A stretch of 64,000 nucleotides of DNA from Paracoccus xiamenensis. Lineage in GTDB: Bacteria; Pseudomonadota; Alphaproteobacteria; Rhodobacterales; Rhodobacteraceae. The position numbers were made by a program, and so were the translations under genes. The notes below the pieces were generated by a model, which was not told the origin of the DNA, did no database searches, and saw nothing but the letters and a program-made list of their open reading frames with translations. Numbering within the stretch: position 1 is the first letter of the stretch; every line of letters starts with the position of its first letter. Shown one piece after another: positions 17,606 through 26,948 of this stretch. The stretch is from the NCBI RefSeq assembly GCF_011308835.1, contig NZ_JAAOHY010000009.1, positions 78,664 to 142,663 of the forward strand. Reading direction: 5' to 3'.

Positions 17606-18655
17606 TCAACTGCCTGCGCGCTGCAGCATCCCGAACAGGTCGCGCGGATCGTCCGGATCGGCCAGCATGTCCAGCTGCTGATACAGCCCGGTGCCTTCCA
17701 GCTGGTCACGGACAAAACGCAGCGCCGAAAAATCCTCGGTCGCGAAGCCTACGCCGTCGAACAGGGTGATCTGGGCGGAATCCCTGCGGCCGGGGACAGC
17801 GCCGGTGATGACTTGCCACATCTCTGTCACGGGGAAATCTTCCGGCATCTGCTGGATCTCGCCCTCGATCCGGGTCTGGGGCGGGTATTCGACAAAGACG
17901 TCTGAACGCAACAGGATGTCCTTGTGCAGTTCGGTCTTGCCGGGGCAGTCGCCGCCGATGGCGTTGATGTGGATGCCGGCGCCGACCATGTTGTCGGTCA
18001 GGATCGTCGCATATTGCTTGTCTGCTGTGCAGGTGGTGACGATCTGCGCGCCTTCCATCGCATCCTGCGCGGATTTGCAGGCGGTCAGGTCGAACCCCAG
18101 CCCTTCAAGGTTGCTCATGGCTTTGGCCGTTGCGGCGGGGTCGACGTCATAAAGCCGCAGCTTCGTCACCCCGCAGATCGCCCGCATCGCCAGCGCTTGA
18201 AACTCCGATTGCGCGCCATTGCCGATCAGCGCCATCGTATCGGCCCCCTTGGGCGCCAGATACTTCGCCACCAGCGCCGAGGTCGCCGCCGTCCTGAGCG
18301 CCGTCAGCAGTGTCATTTCCGACAGCAGCACCGGATAGCCATTGCTGACATCGGCAAGCAGCCCGAATGCGGTGACGGTCTGCAAGCCTTCCCTGGTGTT
18401 CTTGGGGTGGCCGTTGACATATTTGAACCCGTAAACCTCGCCGTCCGAGGTCGGCATCAGCTCGATCACGCCTTCATCCGAGTGACTGGCAACGCGCGGG
18501 GTCTTGTCGAACAGCTCCCACCGGCGAAAGTCGTCCTCGATATAGGTGGCGATGCCTTTCAGCATCTCCTCGATGCCGACGCGGTGGATCAGGCGCATCA
18601 TGTTGTCGACGCTGACAAAGGGAACGTAAGCCAGTTTGGACGGGGCAGCGGGCAT
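17606..18655 (-). CDS. ocd: Ornithine cyclodeaminase
   Basis: A 349-residue OCD/mu-crystallin family protein close to authentic ornithine cyclodeaminases: it has the FKYVNGHPKNTREGLQTV substrate and cofactor region, the TALRTAATSALVAKYLA helix, a Rossmann motif LIGNGAQSEFQALAM, and NAIGGDCPGKTEL with the catalytic aspartate. It would convert L-ornithine to L-proline plus ammonia with bound NAD. ATG 18653-18655 is used; an extension to 18715 adds a non-family stretch. It is divergent from an Lrp/AsnC gene, the usual control for this enzyme. A pyrroline-2-carboxylate reductase role, found in other family members, is less likely from the motif set. Confidence 0.85.
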   Translation of the reverse strand: MPAAPSKLAYVPFVSVDNMMRLIHRVGIEEMLKGIATYIEDDFRRWELFDKTPRVASHSDEGVIELMPTSDGEVYGFKYVNGHPKNTREGLQTVTAFGLLADVSNGYPVLLSEMTLLTALRTAATSALVAKYLAPKGADTMALIGNGAQSEFQALAMRAICGVTKLRLYDVDPAATAKAMSNLEGLGFDLTACKSAQDAMEGAQIVTTCTADKQYATILTDNMVGAGIHINAIGGDCPGKTELHKDILLRSDVFVEYPPQTRIEGEIQQMPEDFPVTEMWQVITGAVPGRRDSAQITLFDGVGFATEDFSALRFVRDQLEGTGLYQQLDMLADPDDPRDLFGMLQRAGS

Positions 18656-18696
18656 GATGATCCTCGGGTAGAACTGAAAAAAGGCAGTATCCACAA

Positions 18697-18707
18697 TGCA
18701 ATTTGCA
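18697..18707. promoter_or_regulatory. Candidate Lrp/AsnC operator
   Basis: TGCAA-T-TTGCA is a perfect short palindrome in the AT-rich 135-bp region between the divergent ornithine cyclodeaminase and Lrp/AsnC genes. Lrp-type regulators usually bind degenerate palindromes with AT-rich centres in this position. Confidence 0.4.
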
Positions 18708-18790
18708 GAGTACATGACGAAGTTGCTAGATATTTGCTGTGTTCCTCTACATTATTGTTGCCATGATTATACAATCTGGAAGGTCGAACG

Positions 18791-19231
18791 ATGCAAGGCG
18801 GCGGTAAGCATATCTTCGATGATCTCGACCGCGAGCTGATCGCCTTGCTGCGTCAGGACGGCCGCGCGCCGGTATCGAAGCTGGCCGGGATCATGGGTGT
18901 GGCGCGCGGCACGGTGCAAACACGGTTGGACCGGCTGATCGCCTCGGGCGCAATTCAGGGCTTCACCGCCCGCGTTGGCGAAGATTACGACAGAAGCCGC
19001 ATCCGCGCGATCATGATGATCGAGGTGCAGGGCCGCAACACACCGCAGGTCATTCGCCGGCTGCGCGGGCTGTCCGAGGTGCAGGTGCTGCACACCACCA
19101 GCGGAAAATGGGATCTGATCGCCGAAATCATTGTCGAGGACCTTGTTCAGTTCGACCGGGTGCTGCGCGACGTGCGGCTGGTCGACGGGGTGCTGAACAG
19201 CGAGACCAGCATCCTGCTGTCGAGCATGTGA
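18791..19231 (+). CDS. Lrp/AsnC family transcriptional regulator
   Basis: A 146-residue regulator. Residues about 8-60 form the winged HTH (FDDLDRELIALLRQDGRAPVSKLAGIMGVARGTVQTRLDRL) and residues about 70-146 the RAM/AsnC ligand-binding domain (IMMIEVQGRNTPQVIRRLRGLSEVQVLHTTSGKWDLIAEI). It is expected to sense ornithine or arginine and activate the divergent ornithine cyclodeaminase gene, by analogy with putR/ocd-type Lrp regulators; this is inferred from position. The gene ends 115 bp before the nrdJ stop on the other strand. Confidence 0.9.
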   Translation: MQGGGKHIFDDLDRELIALLRQDGRAPVSKLAGIMGVARGTVQTRLDRLIASGAIQGFTARVGEDYDRSRIRAIMMIEVQGRNTPQVIRRLRGLSEVQVLHTTSGKWDLIAEIIVEDLVQFDRVLRDVRLVDGVLNSETSILLSSM

Positions 19232-19345
19232 CAGACGGGCCGATGCGCCCTTGCGTGGCGCCGGCTGAAAGCCGCGTTAGCGACCTGCGCGGGCATTCAG
19301 GCGGGGACTGAAGAAGGCGGGGAATTTCCCCGCCCCTTGATGGAA

Positions 19346-21610
19346 TCACCCGCATTTCGAATGCCCGCAACTCGGGCAGGTCATGCAGCCTTCGACCATG
19401 CGCATGCCGTATTGGCCGCAGCTTGGGCAGGCGGGCCCCTTGGGGCGTTCGCCGATCACCATGACCTCGGCCTGCGGGTCTGACTTCAGGCCCATGCCCT
19501 CTCCCGCAAGAAAGCCCGTCGCGATCATGTGCCGCTCGATCACGCCACCGATGGCCGCGAGGATCGAGGGCACATAATTCCCCTGCATCCAAGCCCCGCC
19601 GCGCGGATCGAACACGGCCTTCAGTTCCTCGACCACAAACGAAACATCGCCGCCGCGCCGGAAGACGGCGCTGATCATCCGGGTCAGCGCCACGGTCCAG
19701 GCGTAATGCTCCATGTTCTTGGAGTTGATGAAGATCTCGAACGGGCGGCGATGGCCGGCCTGCACGATGTCATTGATGGTGATGTAGATCGCATGCTCCG
19801 ATCCCGGCCATTTCAGCTTGTAGGTGGCGCCTTCCAGCGCGCCGGGGCGGTCCAGCGGCTCGGTCAGATAGACGACATCGGCGCCCGTGTCGGCCTCTGG
19901 CACGGTTTCGGCCTTTTCGCTGACGGACAGGACCGATCCGGTCACATCGTTCGGGCGATAGGTGGTGCAGCCCTTGCAGCCCAGATCCCAGGCGGCCAGG
20001 TAGACGTCCTTGAAGTCCTCGAAGCTGATATCTTCGGGGCAGTTGATGGTCTTGGAGATCGACGAATCCACCCATTCCTGCGCCGCCGCCTGCATGGCGA
20101 CGTGATCCCGCGGCGCAAGTGTCTGGGCGTTCACGAAATAATCCGGCAGGGGCGCATCGCCATGCAGGTCGCGCCACATCTGGACGGCGTAATCGACGAC
20201 CTCCTCCTCGGTCCGGCTGCCATCCTTCTGCAGCACCTTGCGGGTATAGGCATAGGCAAAGACCGGCTCGATCCCGGAACTCACATTGCCCGCATAAAGG
20301 CTGATCGTCCCGGTCGGCGCGATGCTGGTCAGCAGCGCGTTGCGGATGCCATGCCGGGCCACCGCCTCGCGCACATCCTCGTCCATCTTCTGCATGAAGC
20401 CCGATTGCAGATAGGCGTCGGCGTCAAACAGCGGAAACGCCCCCTTTTCCTTCGCCAGATCCACGCTGGCCAGATAGGCCGCGCGCGCAATCGCCTTCAT
20501 CCAGATCCGGGTCTGCTCCACCGCATCGGGCGCGCCATAACGCAGGCCCAGCATCAGCAGCGCATCGGCCAGCCCGGTGACACCCAGCCCGATCCGGCGC
20601 TTGGCCTGCGCCTCGGCTTCTTGCTGGGGCAGCGGGAATTTCGAGGCATCGACCACATTGTCCATCATGCGGATGGCGGTGCGGACCAGCTCATCCAGCG
20701 CCTTTTCGTCCAGCCCCGCGGCCTCGGTGAAGGGCGCAGATACCAGCCGCGACAGGTTGATGCTGCCAAGCAGGCAGGCCCCGTAAGGCGGCAAGGGCTG
20801 CTCACCGCAGGGATTGGTGGCGGCGATGGTTTCCACATAGGACAGGTTGTTCGCCTTGTTGATCCGGTCGATGAAGATCACCCCCGGCTCGGCGAAATCA
20901 TAGGTGGCGCGCATGATCCGGTTCCACAGGTCGCGCGCCTGCACGGTCTGGTAAACGCGCCCGTCAAAGACCAGATCCCAGGCGGCATCTGCCCGCACCG
21001 CCTCCATGAAGGCATCGGTGACCAGCACCGACAGGTTGAACATGCGCAGCCGGGCGCTGTCCTGCTTGGCCGCAATGAAGGCTTCGATATCGGGGTGGTC
21101 GCAACGCATCGTCGCCATCATCGCGCCCCGGCGCGACCCCGCCGACATGATCGTGCGGCACATCGCGTCCCAGACATCCATGAAGGAAAGCGGACCCGAG
21201 GCATCCGCCGCCACCCCCTTCACCGCCGCACCGCGCGGGCGGATGGTCGAGAAATCATAGCCGATGCCGCCGCCCTGCTGCATGGTCAGCGCGGCTTCCT
21301 TCAGCATCTCGAAGATGCCGGACATGCTGTCGGGGATGGTGCCCATGACGAAGCAGTTGAACAGCGTCACCGCCCGGCCGGTGCCGGCCCCGGCCAGAAT
21401 GCGGCCTGCGGGCAGGAACCTGAAATCCTCCAGCGCCGCATAGAAGCGATCTTCCCAGACCGCAGGCTCTGCCTCGACGCTGGCCAGATCGCGGGCGACG
21501 CGGCGCCAGCTATCCTCGACCGAGCCGTCGATTGCCTGCCCCTCGGCGTCCTTCAGCCGATATTTCATGTCCCAGATCTGTTCGGCAATGGGGGCGGCGA
21601 AGCGGCTCAT
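19346..21610 (-). CDS. nrdJ: Adenosylcobalamin-dependent (class II) ribonucleotide reductase
   Basis: A 754-residue class II enzyme that reduces ribonucleotides to deoxyribonucleotides using vitamin B12 instead of a metal-tyrosyl subunit. The redox cysteine Cys86 lies in FNCFVMGT, the thiyl-radical cysteine and base are Cys268 and Glu270 in NPCGEQPLPPYGAC, and the C-terminus has paired CxxC motifs (CPSCGQYG and CPSCGHSKC) that shuttle reducing power and bind metal. The length matches alphaproteobacterial NrdJ/NrdZ proteins. No cobalamin riboswitch fold was recognised in the 243-bp divergent region shared with the nucleotidase gene. It stands alone, not in an operon. Confidence 0.95.
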   Translation of the reverse strand: MSRFAAPIAEQIWDMKYRLKDAEGQAIDGSVEDSWRRVARDLASVEAEPAVWEDRFYAALEDFRFLPAGRILAGAGTGRAVTLFNCFVMGTIPDSMSGIFEMLKEAALTMQQGGGIGYDFSTIRPRGAAVKGVAADASGPLSFMDVWDAMCRTIMSAGSRRGAMMATMRCDHPDIEAFIAAKQDSARLRMFNLSVLVTDAFMEAVRADAAWDLVFDGRVYQTVQARDLWNRIMRATYDFAEPGVIFIDRINKANNLSYVETIAATNPCGEQPLPPYGACLLGSINLSRLVSAPFTEAAGLDEKALDELVRTAIRMMDNVVDASKFPLPQQEAEAQAKRRIGLGVTGLADALLMLGLRYGAPDAVEQTRIWMKAIARAAYLASVDLAKEKGAFPLFDADAYLQSGFMQKMDEDVREAVARHGIRNALLTSIAPTGTISLYAGNVSSGIEPVFAYAYTRKVLQKDGSRTEEEVVDYAVQMWRDLHGDAPLPDYFVNAQTLAPRDHVAMQAAAQEWVDSSISKTINCPEDISFEDFKDVYLAAWDLGCKGCTTYRPNDVTGSVLSVSEKAETVPEADTGADVVYLTEPLDRPGALEGATYKLKWPGSEHAIYITINDIVQAGHRRPFEIFINSKNMEHYAWTVALTRMISAVFRRGGDVSFVVEELKAVFDPRGGAWMQGNYVPSILAAIGGVIERHMIATGFLAGEGMGLKSDPQAEVMVIGERPKGPACPSCGQYGMRMVEGCMTCPSCGHSKCG

Positions 21611-21853
21611 CAGGGCTTTCCTTAGTGGGTTCTGCGTCAGGTGCTACTAGATATTGACCTGCGAAGCCCTGACAAGCAGCGATGCAGGGCGGCGGCAACA
21701 TGTCGCGCAGCCTGTCCGCAAGGCAGGGGCGCGGCCTTCTAAAATGGCGTTTCCGGGCGCAAAAATCAATCGCCCTCGGGGTGCCTCGTGGCTTGCCATC
21801 AAGGTCAGGAATGCTAGCCTTCGCGGCATCCAACCAGCCACAGGAGGCGCAAG

Positions 21854-23827
21854 ATGCCGAACCCCCTTCACCTCAGCCGTCGCGGCCTCCTGTCGGCGTC
21901 TGTCGCGGGCGTGGGCCTTGCCGTGCTGCACCCGTTTTCCGCCCGCGCCCAAGCGGGGCAGGCGCATCTGCGGATCATGGAAACCACCGATCTGCACGTC
22001 CATATCTGGCCCTATGACTACTATGCCGACAAGCCCGTCGATACGGTCGGCGTGTCGCGCACGGCGGCGTTGGTGAATGCCGTGAGGTCCGAGGCGACGA
22101 ATTCGATCCTTCTCGACAATGGCGATTTTCTGCAGGGCAACCCGCTTGGCGATTATATCGCCTATGAGCGCGGCATGGATCAGGGCCAGATGCACCCGAT
22201 TGTCACCGCCCTGAACGAGGTGGGCGTGGATGCCGGGACGCTTGGCAACCATGAATTCAACTATGGCCTGCCCTTCCTGAAAAACACGCTCGCGGGCGCG
22301 AAATATCCGGTCGTCTGCTGCAACGTCGTGACCAGTGAAGGCGCGACGCCCGACGCCGATGAAACGCTGGTCCCGCCCTATACGATCCTTGAACGCGAGT
22401 TGACCGATGGCGCGGGCGAGGCGCATCCGATCCGCATCGGGCTGATCGGCTTTGTGCCGCCGCAGATCATGCAATGGGACCGCAAGCATCTGGAAGGCAA
22501 CGTGACCACGCGCGGCATCGTCCCGGCAGCAGAGGCATGGGTGCCGAAGCTGCGGGCCGAGGGGGTCGATCTGGTGATCGCGCTGTCCCATTCCGGGATC
22601 GATCCCCTGCCGCTGGAGGAAGATGCCGAAAACGCCTCACTGGCCTTGGCGGGGGTCGAAGGCATCGACGTGGTGCTGACCGGGCATCAGCATCTGGTCT
22701 TCCCCGGTCCCGACTATGAAGCGCTGGAAGGCGCCGACATCGCCGCCGGCACGCTGGCGGGCAAGCCCGCCGTCATGGCCGGTTTCTGGGGCAGCCACAT
22801 GGGGCTGATCGACCTGCTGCTGGAACGCGAGGGCGAGGCGTGGAAGATCGCCAGCCACACGGTCGAGGCCCGCCCGATCTATGAACGCGACGCCGACCGC
22901 AATGTCGTGCCGCTTGTCGAAAGCGTCGCGGCGGTCGAGGACAGCGTGAAGCCCGAACACGAGGCCACGCTGGAATATATCCGCCGCCCGGTCGGCAAGA
23001 CTTCGGCCCCCCTCTACAGCTATTTCGCGCTGGTGGCCGACGATCCCAGCGTCCAGATCGTCACCAATGCGCAGAAATGGTATATCGAACAGATGCTTGC
23101 CGGCACCCGGCATGAAGGCCTGCCGATCCTGTCCGCAGGCGCGCCCTTCAAGGCGGGCGGTCGCGGCGGGCCGGAATACTATACCGACGTGCCCGCCGGC
23201 GACATCGCGATCAAGAACGTCGCGGACCTCTATCTGTATCCGAACACCATTCGCGCGGTCAGGATCACCGGCCAGCAGGTCAAGGACTGGCTGGAACGCA
23301 GCGCGGGCATGTTCAACCAGATCACCCCGGGCGAGGCCGACCAGCCGCTGCTGAACCCGGAATTTCCCAGCTATAATTTCGACGTGATCGACGGGGTCAG
23401 CTACCGGATCGACCTGTCGCGGCCGTCGAAATACGATGCCGACGGCGCGGTCGTGGATGAAAATGCGAACCGCATCACCGATCTGACCTTCGACGGCCAG
23501 CCCATTGACCCGGCGGCGGAATTCATCGTCGCCACGAACAACTACCGGGCCGAGGGCGGCGGCACTTTCCCCGGCAATGACGGGAGCACCATCATCTTCG
23601 AAGGCCCGGACACCAACCGCGACATCATCGTGCGCTATATCGTCGAGCAGGGCACAATCGACCCCGCTGCCGACAGCAACTGGTCATTTCTGCCGCTTGA
23701 AGGCACCAGCGTGCTGTTCGATACCGGCCCGAAAGCCGCGGACTATCTGGCTGATGTGAAGGGCCTGAAAATCGAGCCTGCCGGCGACGGCGCGGACGGC
23801 TTCGCGACCTTCCGCATCACGCTGTAA
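21854..23827 (+). CDS. cpdB: 2',3'-cyclic-nucleotide 2'-phosphodiesterase / 3'-nucleotidase (CpdB type), Tat-exported
   Basis: A 657-residue periplasmic metallophosphatase. The N-terminus LHLSRRGLLSASVAGVGLAV, ending FSARAQAG, has a twin-arginine motif at 9-10, so export is by Tat with folded metals. The catalytic domain has METTDLHVHIWPYDYY, DNGDFLQGNPLGDY, TLGNHEFNYGLPF and TGHQHLVFPG, the metal-ligand blocks of this family; the C-terminal 5'-nucleotidase domain includes PAGDIAIKNVADLYLYPNT. It hydrolyses 2',3'-cyclic nucleotides and 3'-nucleotides for phosphate and nucleoside salvage. It ends at a strong hairpin. The presence of a SRRG motif near residue 9 fixes this start. Confidence 0.92.
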   Translation: MPNPLHLSRRGLLSASVAGVGLAVLHPFSARAQAGQAHLRIMETTDLHVHIWPYDYYADKPVDTVGVSRTAALVNAVRSEATNSILLDNGDFLQGNPLGDYIAYERGMDQGQMHPIVTALNEVGVDAGTLGNHEFNYGLPFLKNTLAGAKYPVVCCNVVTSEGATPDADETLVPPYTILERELTDGAGEAHPIRIGLIGFVPPQIMQWDRKHLEGNVTTRGIVPAAEAWVPKLRAEGVDLVIALSHSGIDPLPLEEDAENASLALAGVEGIDVVLTGHQHLVFPGPDYEALEGADIAAGTLAGKPAVMAGFWGSHMGLIDLLLEREGEAWKIASHTVEARPIYERDADRNVVPLVESVAAVEDSVKPEHEATLEYIRRPVGKTSAPLYSYFALVADDPSVQIVTNAQKWYIEQMLAGTRHEGLPILSAGAPFKAGGRGGPEYYTDVPAGDIAIKNVADLYLYPNTIRAVRITGQQVKDWLERSAGMFNQITPGEADQPLLNPEFPSYNFDVIDGVSYRIDLSRPSKYDADGAVVDENANRITDLTFDGQPIDPAAEFIVATNNYRAEGGGTFPGNDGSTIIFEGPDTNRDIIVRYIVEQGTIDPAADSNWSFLPLEGTSVLFDTGPKAADYLADVKGLKIEPAGDGADGFATFRITL

Positions 23828-23831
23828 ACGA

Positions 23832-23863
23832 AAACCGGGGCAGAGTTGCCTCTGCCCCGGTTT
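23832..23863. terminator. Bidirectional hairpin terminator
   Basis: AAACCGGGGCAGAG-TTGC-CTCTGCCCCGGTTT is a perfect 14-bp inverted repeat between the convergent nucleotidase and sugar ATPase genes, with A/T ends that give a T run in both directions. Confidence 0.88.
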
Positions 23864-23873
23864 GCGACCCCGA

Positions 23874-24653
23874 TCAGGCCGCTTCGTTGTCCGGCGGCGG
23901 GTCCTTCGCGCCGGTCATGAAGGCCACCGCATCTGACATGGTGTAGTCGCCGGGCCGAATGACGGCGTGGCGGCGGCCCAGCCGGTGGACGTGGATGCGG
24001 TCGGCGACCTCGAACACATGCGGCATGTTGTGGGAAATCAGCACAATGGGCAGGCCGCGCGATTTCACGTCCAGGATCAGCTCCAGCACTTTGCGGCTTT
24101 CCTTGACGCCAAGCGCCGCCGTGGGTTCGTCAAGGATCACCACCTTGGACCCAAAGGCCGCCGCCCGCGCCACTGCGACGCCCTGACGCTGACCACCGGA
24201 CAGCGTCTCGACCGGCTGGTCGATGTTCTGGATGGTCATCAGCCCCAGTTCCGACAGCTTTTCGCGGGCGATCTTGCGCATCTGCGCCTGATCCAGTTGC
24301 TTCAGCCACTTGCCGGCGAAGCCTTCCTTGCGGATTTCCCGGCCCATGAACATGTTGTCGGCGATGGACAGGGCGGGCGACAAAGCAAGGTTCTGGTAAA
24401 CGGTTTCAATCCCCGCCTGCCGGCCTTCCATGGGCGACCCGAACTGCACCGGCTTGCCGTCCAGCTCGATGACGCCCTCGTCAGGCTGGACCGCGCCGGA
24501 AATCGCCTTGATGAGACTGGACTTGCCCGCGCCGTTATCGCCTATCACGGCCAGGATCTCGCCCGGATACAGGTCGAAATCCGCGTGATCCAGCGCCGTG
24601 ACGCGGCCATAGCGTTTGACCAGCCCGCGCGCTTTCAGAACAGGGGTGCTCAT
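23874..24653 (-). CDS. frcA: Sugar ABC transporter ATP-binding protein (FrcA-like)
   Basis: A 259-residue single-domain ATPase with Walker A GDNGAGKSS, Q-loop VYQNLALSP, signature LSGGQRQGVAVARA, Walker B VVILDEPTAALG and switch histidine SHNMPHV. Single-domain ATPases of this length paired with one permease are the FrcA pattern; RbsA/XylG-type ATPases have two domains. It would drive import of a monosaccharide. ATG 24651-24653 overlaps the permease stop by 4 bp. The frc name is by resemblance in length and order to the Sinorhizobium fructose system. Confidence 0.85.
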   Translation of the reverse strand: MSTPVLKARGLVKRYGRVTALDHADFDLYPGEILAVIGDNGAGKSSLIKAISGAVQPDEGVIELDGKPVQFGSPMEGRQAGIETVYQNLALSPALSIADNMFMGREIRKEGFAGKWLKQLDQAQMRKIAREKLSELGLMTIQNIDQPVETLSGGQRQGVAVARAAAFGSKVVILDEPTAALGVKESRKVLELILDVKSRGLPIVLISHNMPHVFEVADRIHVHRLGRRHAVIRPGDYTMSDAVAFMTGAKDPPPDNEAA

Positions 24654-25729
24654 GCCGAAACCTTTCTGATCCATTGGTCGATGGCGACCGCGAGAATGAT
24701 AAGCCAGCCGGTCGCAAAGACCTGCCACAGCACGTCCACACCGGCCAGACGCAGGCCAGACTGGAAGACGCCGACGATCAGCGCCCCGAACAACGCCCCC
24801 ATGATCGAGCCGCGCCCGCCGAACAACGAGATCCCCCCGATGACGACAGCGGTGATCGAGTTGAGGTTGCCTTCATAGAAGCTTTGCGGCGAGATCGAAC
24901 CGACCCGCCCGATGGACGCCCATCCGGCAATCGCGCAGATCAGGCCCGCCAGAACGTAAACCGACAGCAGCACCTTGTTGGTCTGGATGCCGGCCAGTTC
25001 CGCCGCGTCCTTGTCATCGCCCACGGCATAGACATGGCGGCCCCAGGCGGTCTTGTTCAACATGAACCACAACACGACGAAGATCAGCACCATCAGGATC
25101 GAGCCATAGGTGATCTGCGCCCCGCCAATCGGGATCGAATTGCCGAAGAATTTCAGGAAGGGCGCGTTGGCGTCGATATCCGCGCCCCGGATCGACTGCG
25201 CGCCGGAAAAGTACAGGATCAGCGCATAGAACACGTTCCATGTGCCAAGCGTGGTGATGAAGGGCGGCAGCTTGATGCGGGTGATCAGAAAGCCGTTCAG
25301 CCAACCGCAGGCCGCGCCAAGGATGAAGGACATGGGCAGCGCGATGATGGACGGCACGCCCAGCTCTACCGCCAGTTTGCCGGCCACGACCGAACACAGC
25401 ACCATGATCGCGGCGACCGACAGGTCGATGCCCGCGGTGATGATGACCAGCGATTGCGCGGCGGCCAGCATCCCGATAATCGACACCTGCTGCATGATCA
25501 GCGACAGGTTGAATGCCGAGAAGAAGTTGTTGGCAATCACCCCGAAGATCAGCAGCGAGATCATCAGCACGATCACCGGCACCATGGTCGGGTTGCCATG
25601 CAGGAAATGCTGGGCGCGATCCATGAAGCCCGAATGCTTCGATTCGAAGCTGGCGACGCGCTTGTCGCTTTGATCCAATGTGTTTTCGAAATCCTGCCGC
25701 GTGCGCGGCGGCTGTTCGGTTTCCGTCAC
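24650..25729 (-). CDS. frcC: Sugar ABC transporter permease (FrcC-like)
   Basis: A 359-residue BPD_transp_2 permease. After a soluble N-terminus of about 50 residues come roughly ten hydrophobic segments, with the family text LVIITAGIDLSVAAIM, GLLNGFLITRIKLPPFITTLGT-like and GGRGSIMGALFGALIVGVFQ. The VYAVGDDKDAAELAGI loop is the ATPase-docking EAA-like helix. It forms the homodimeric sugar channel with FrcA and FrcB. It begins 65 bp after the binding-protein stop; that gap holds a hairpin. The 4-bp overlap with the ATPase gene indicates coupling. Confidence 0.88.
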   Translation of the reverse strand: MTETEQPPRTRQDFENTLDQSDKRVASFESKHSGFMDRAQHFLHGNPTMVPVIVLMISLLIFGVIANNFFSAFNLSLIMQQVSIIGMLAAAQSLVIITAGIDLSVAAIMVLCSVVAGKLAVELGVPSIIALPMSFILGAACGWLNGFLITRIKLPPFITTLGTWNVFYALILYFSGAQSIRGADIDANAPFLKFFGNSIPIGGAQITYGSILMVLIFVVLWFMLNKTAWGRHVYAVGDDKDAAELAGIQTNKVLLSVYVLAGLICAIAGWASIGRVGSISPQSFYEGNLNSITAVVIGGISLFGGRGSIMGALFGALIVGVFQSGLRLAGVDVLWQVFATGWLIILAVAIDQWIRKVSA

Positions 25730-25758
25730 CGTGGTATCCCCCCATAAACGGCGCGAGC

Positions 25759-25783
25759 GACCGGCGGCGCAGTGCCGCCGGTC
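25759..25783. terminator. Intra-operon hairpin between sugar binding protein and permease genes
   Basis: GACCGGCGGC-GCAGT-GCCGCCGGTC is a perfect 10-bp inverted repeat in the 65-bp gap between the binding-protein stop (25795) and the permease start (25729). No T tract follows, so it more likely stabilises the upstream mRNA or attenuates downstream transcription than terminates it, explaining high binding-protein to permease ratios. Confidence 0.65.
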
Positions 25784-25794
25784 CGTTTGTCAGA

Positions 25795-26820
25795 TCAGCC
25801 CCAGCACTGGGTCAGGGCCTCTTCCGAGGTGATGGATTCGATCCCGTCGACCGGCTTGTCGGTCACCAGCGTCACGCCGGTATTGAAGAAATCGAGCCCT
25901 TCCGAGTTCGCAGGCTTCTCGCCGCTGTCGGCAAAGGCCTTGATCGCCTTGATGCCTTCGGACGCCATTAGCAGCGGGAACTGCATCGAGGTCGCGCCGA
26001 TCACGCCGTCCTTGACGTTCTGGACGCCCGGACAGCCGCCATCGATTGACACGATGGTCGCCTGGCTGTCCTTGCCCATCGCCTTCAGCGCCTCGTAAGC
26101 GCCGGCGGCGGCGGGTTCGTTGATGGTATAGACGACGTTGATTTCGGGGTTCTGCTGCAGCAGGTTTTCCATCGCCGTGCGACCGCCGTCTTCATTGCCG
26201 TCGGTCACGTCATGGCCGACGATGCGGGCGTCATCCTCGTCTCCGATCCTGGTCGGTTCCTTGATGTCGATGCCAAAGCCCTGCATGAAACCCTGATCGC
26301 GCAGGTAGTCGACCGAAACCTGCGACGGGTTCAGGTCGAGGAAGGCAATTTTCGCGTCCGCCGCTGCATCACCCAGCGTCGCTGCCGCCCATTGCCCGAT
26401 CAACTCGCCCGCCTTGAAGTTGTCGGTGGCGAAAGTGGCGTCAGCGGTGTCGGCGGGTTCAAACGGGGTATCCAGCGCAATGACAAGCGCGCCGGCGTTG
26501 CGTGCCTGTTCAATGGCGGGTGCCAGCGCGCGGCTGTCGGACGGGGTGATCAGAATGCCCTTCGCACCCGAGGCCATGCAGGTTTCAATCGCCGCGACCT
26601 GGGTTTCCACATCGCCATCGATCTTGCCGGCATAGGTCGAAAGCTCGATCCCGTTTTCTTCGGCGGCGGCAACCGCGCCTTCCTTCATCTTGGCGAAGAA
26701 GGGGTTGGTGTCGGTCTTGGTAATCAGGCAAGCGCCCACCGCGTCTTGGGCAGAAGCAGCCCCGCCCATCGACAGGACAGCGACACCGGCCAGCAGGGCA
26801 AATTTCTTGTTGAAGCGCAT
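25795..26820 (-). CDS. frcB: Sugar ABC transporter periplasmic binding protein (FrcB-like)
   Basis: A 341-residue periplasmic receptor. The signal peptide [20 protein letters not shown] ends at ASA before QDAVG. The mature part is a Peripla_BP_4 fold with [59 protein letters not shown] and [13 protein letters not shown]. Its length and these blocks match the FrcB fructose-binding group; ribose or mannose are possible. It is the first gene of a three-gene operon facing away from the ROK regulator across a short promoter region with a perfect palindrome. Confidence 0.88.
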   Translation of the reverse strand: MRFNKKFALLAGVAVLSMGGAASAQDAVGACLITKTDTNPFFAKMKEGAVAAAEENGIELSTYAGKIDGDVETQVAAIETCMASGAKGILITPSDSRALAPAIEQARNAGALVIALDTPFEPADTADATFATDNFKAGELIGQWAAATLGDAAADAKIAFLDLNPSQVSVDYLRDQGFMQGFGIDIKEPTRIGDEDDARIVGHDVTDGNEDGGRTAMENLLQQNPEINVVYTINEPAAAGAYEALKAMGKDSQATIVSIDGGCPGVQNVKDGVIGATSMQFPLLMASEGIKAIKAFADSGEKPANSEGLDFFNTGVTLVTDKPVDGIESITSEEALTQCWG

Positions 26821-26876
26821 TTGATCCTCCCATGGATACGCATGCGCAAATGGTGCGGCGCGAATCGCTTTCTGTC

Positions 26877-26901
26877 AATAAATCATTTCAGTTGATTTAT
26901 T
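26877..26901. promoter_or_regulatory. Perfect inverted repeat, probable ROK-regulator operator
   Basis: AATAAATCA-N7-TGATTTATT is a perfect 9-bp inverted repeat centred about 70 bp upstream of the sugar binding-protein start and 60 bp upstream of the ROK gene. ROK repressors bind AT-rich palindromes of this type (for example the TTATTT-type NagC site), so this is the likely shared operator. Confidence 0.65.
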
Positions 26902-26948
26902 CAGGGGCTTGCGCCGAAATGGACCCGATACGTCGGGGGAGGAAGACG

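Noticed and set aside
17606..18655. Ornithine cyclodeaminase-family gene as the pyrroline-2-carboxylate reductase of the hydroxyproline cluster
   Set aside because: It is distant from that cluster, paired with an Lrp regulator, and carries the authentic cyclodeaminase blocks; the Ldh2 protein at 9126 is the better candidate.
19529..21625. Long plus-strand open frame (about 698 codons) opposite nrdJ
   Set aside because: Fully antisense to the class II reductase whose catalytic motifs are clear; the translation resembles no protein family.
21611..21853. Cobalamin riboswitch before nrdJ
   Set aside because: The 243-bp divergent region lacks the conserved B12-box pattern that I could recognise on the minus strand.
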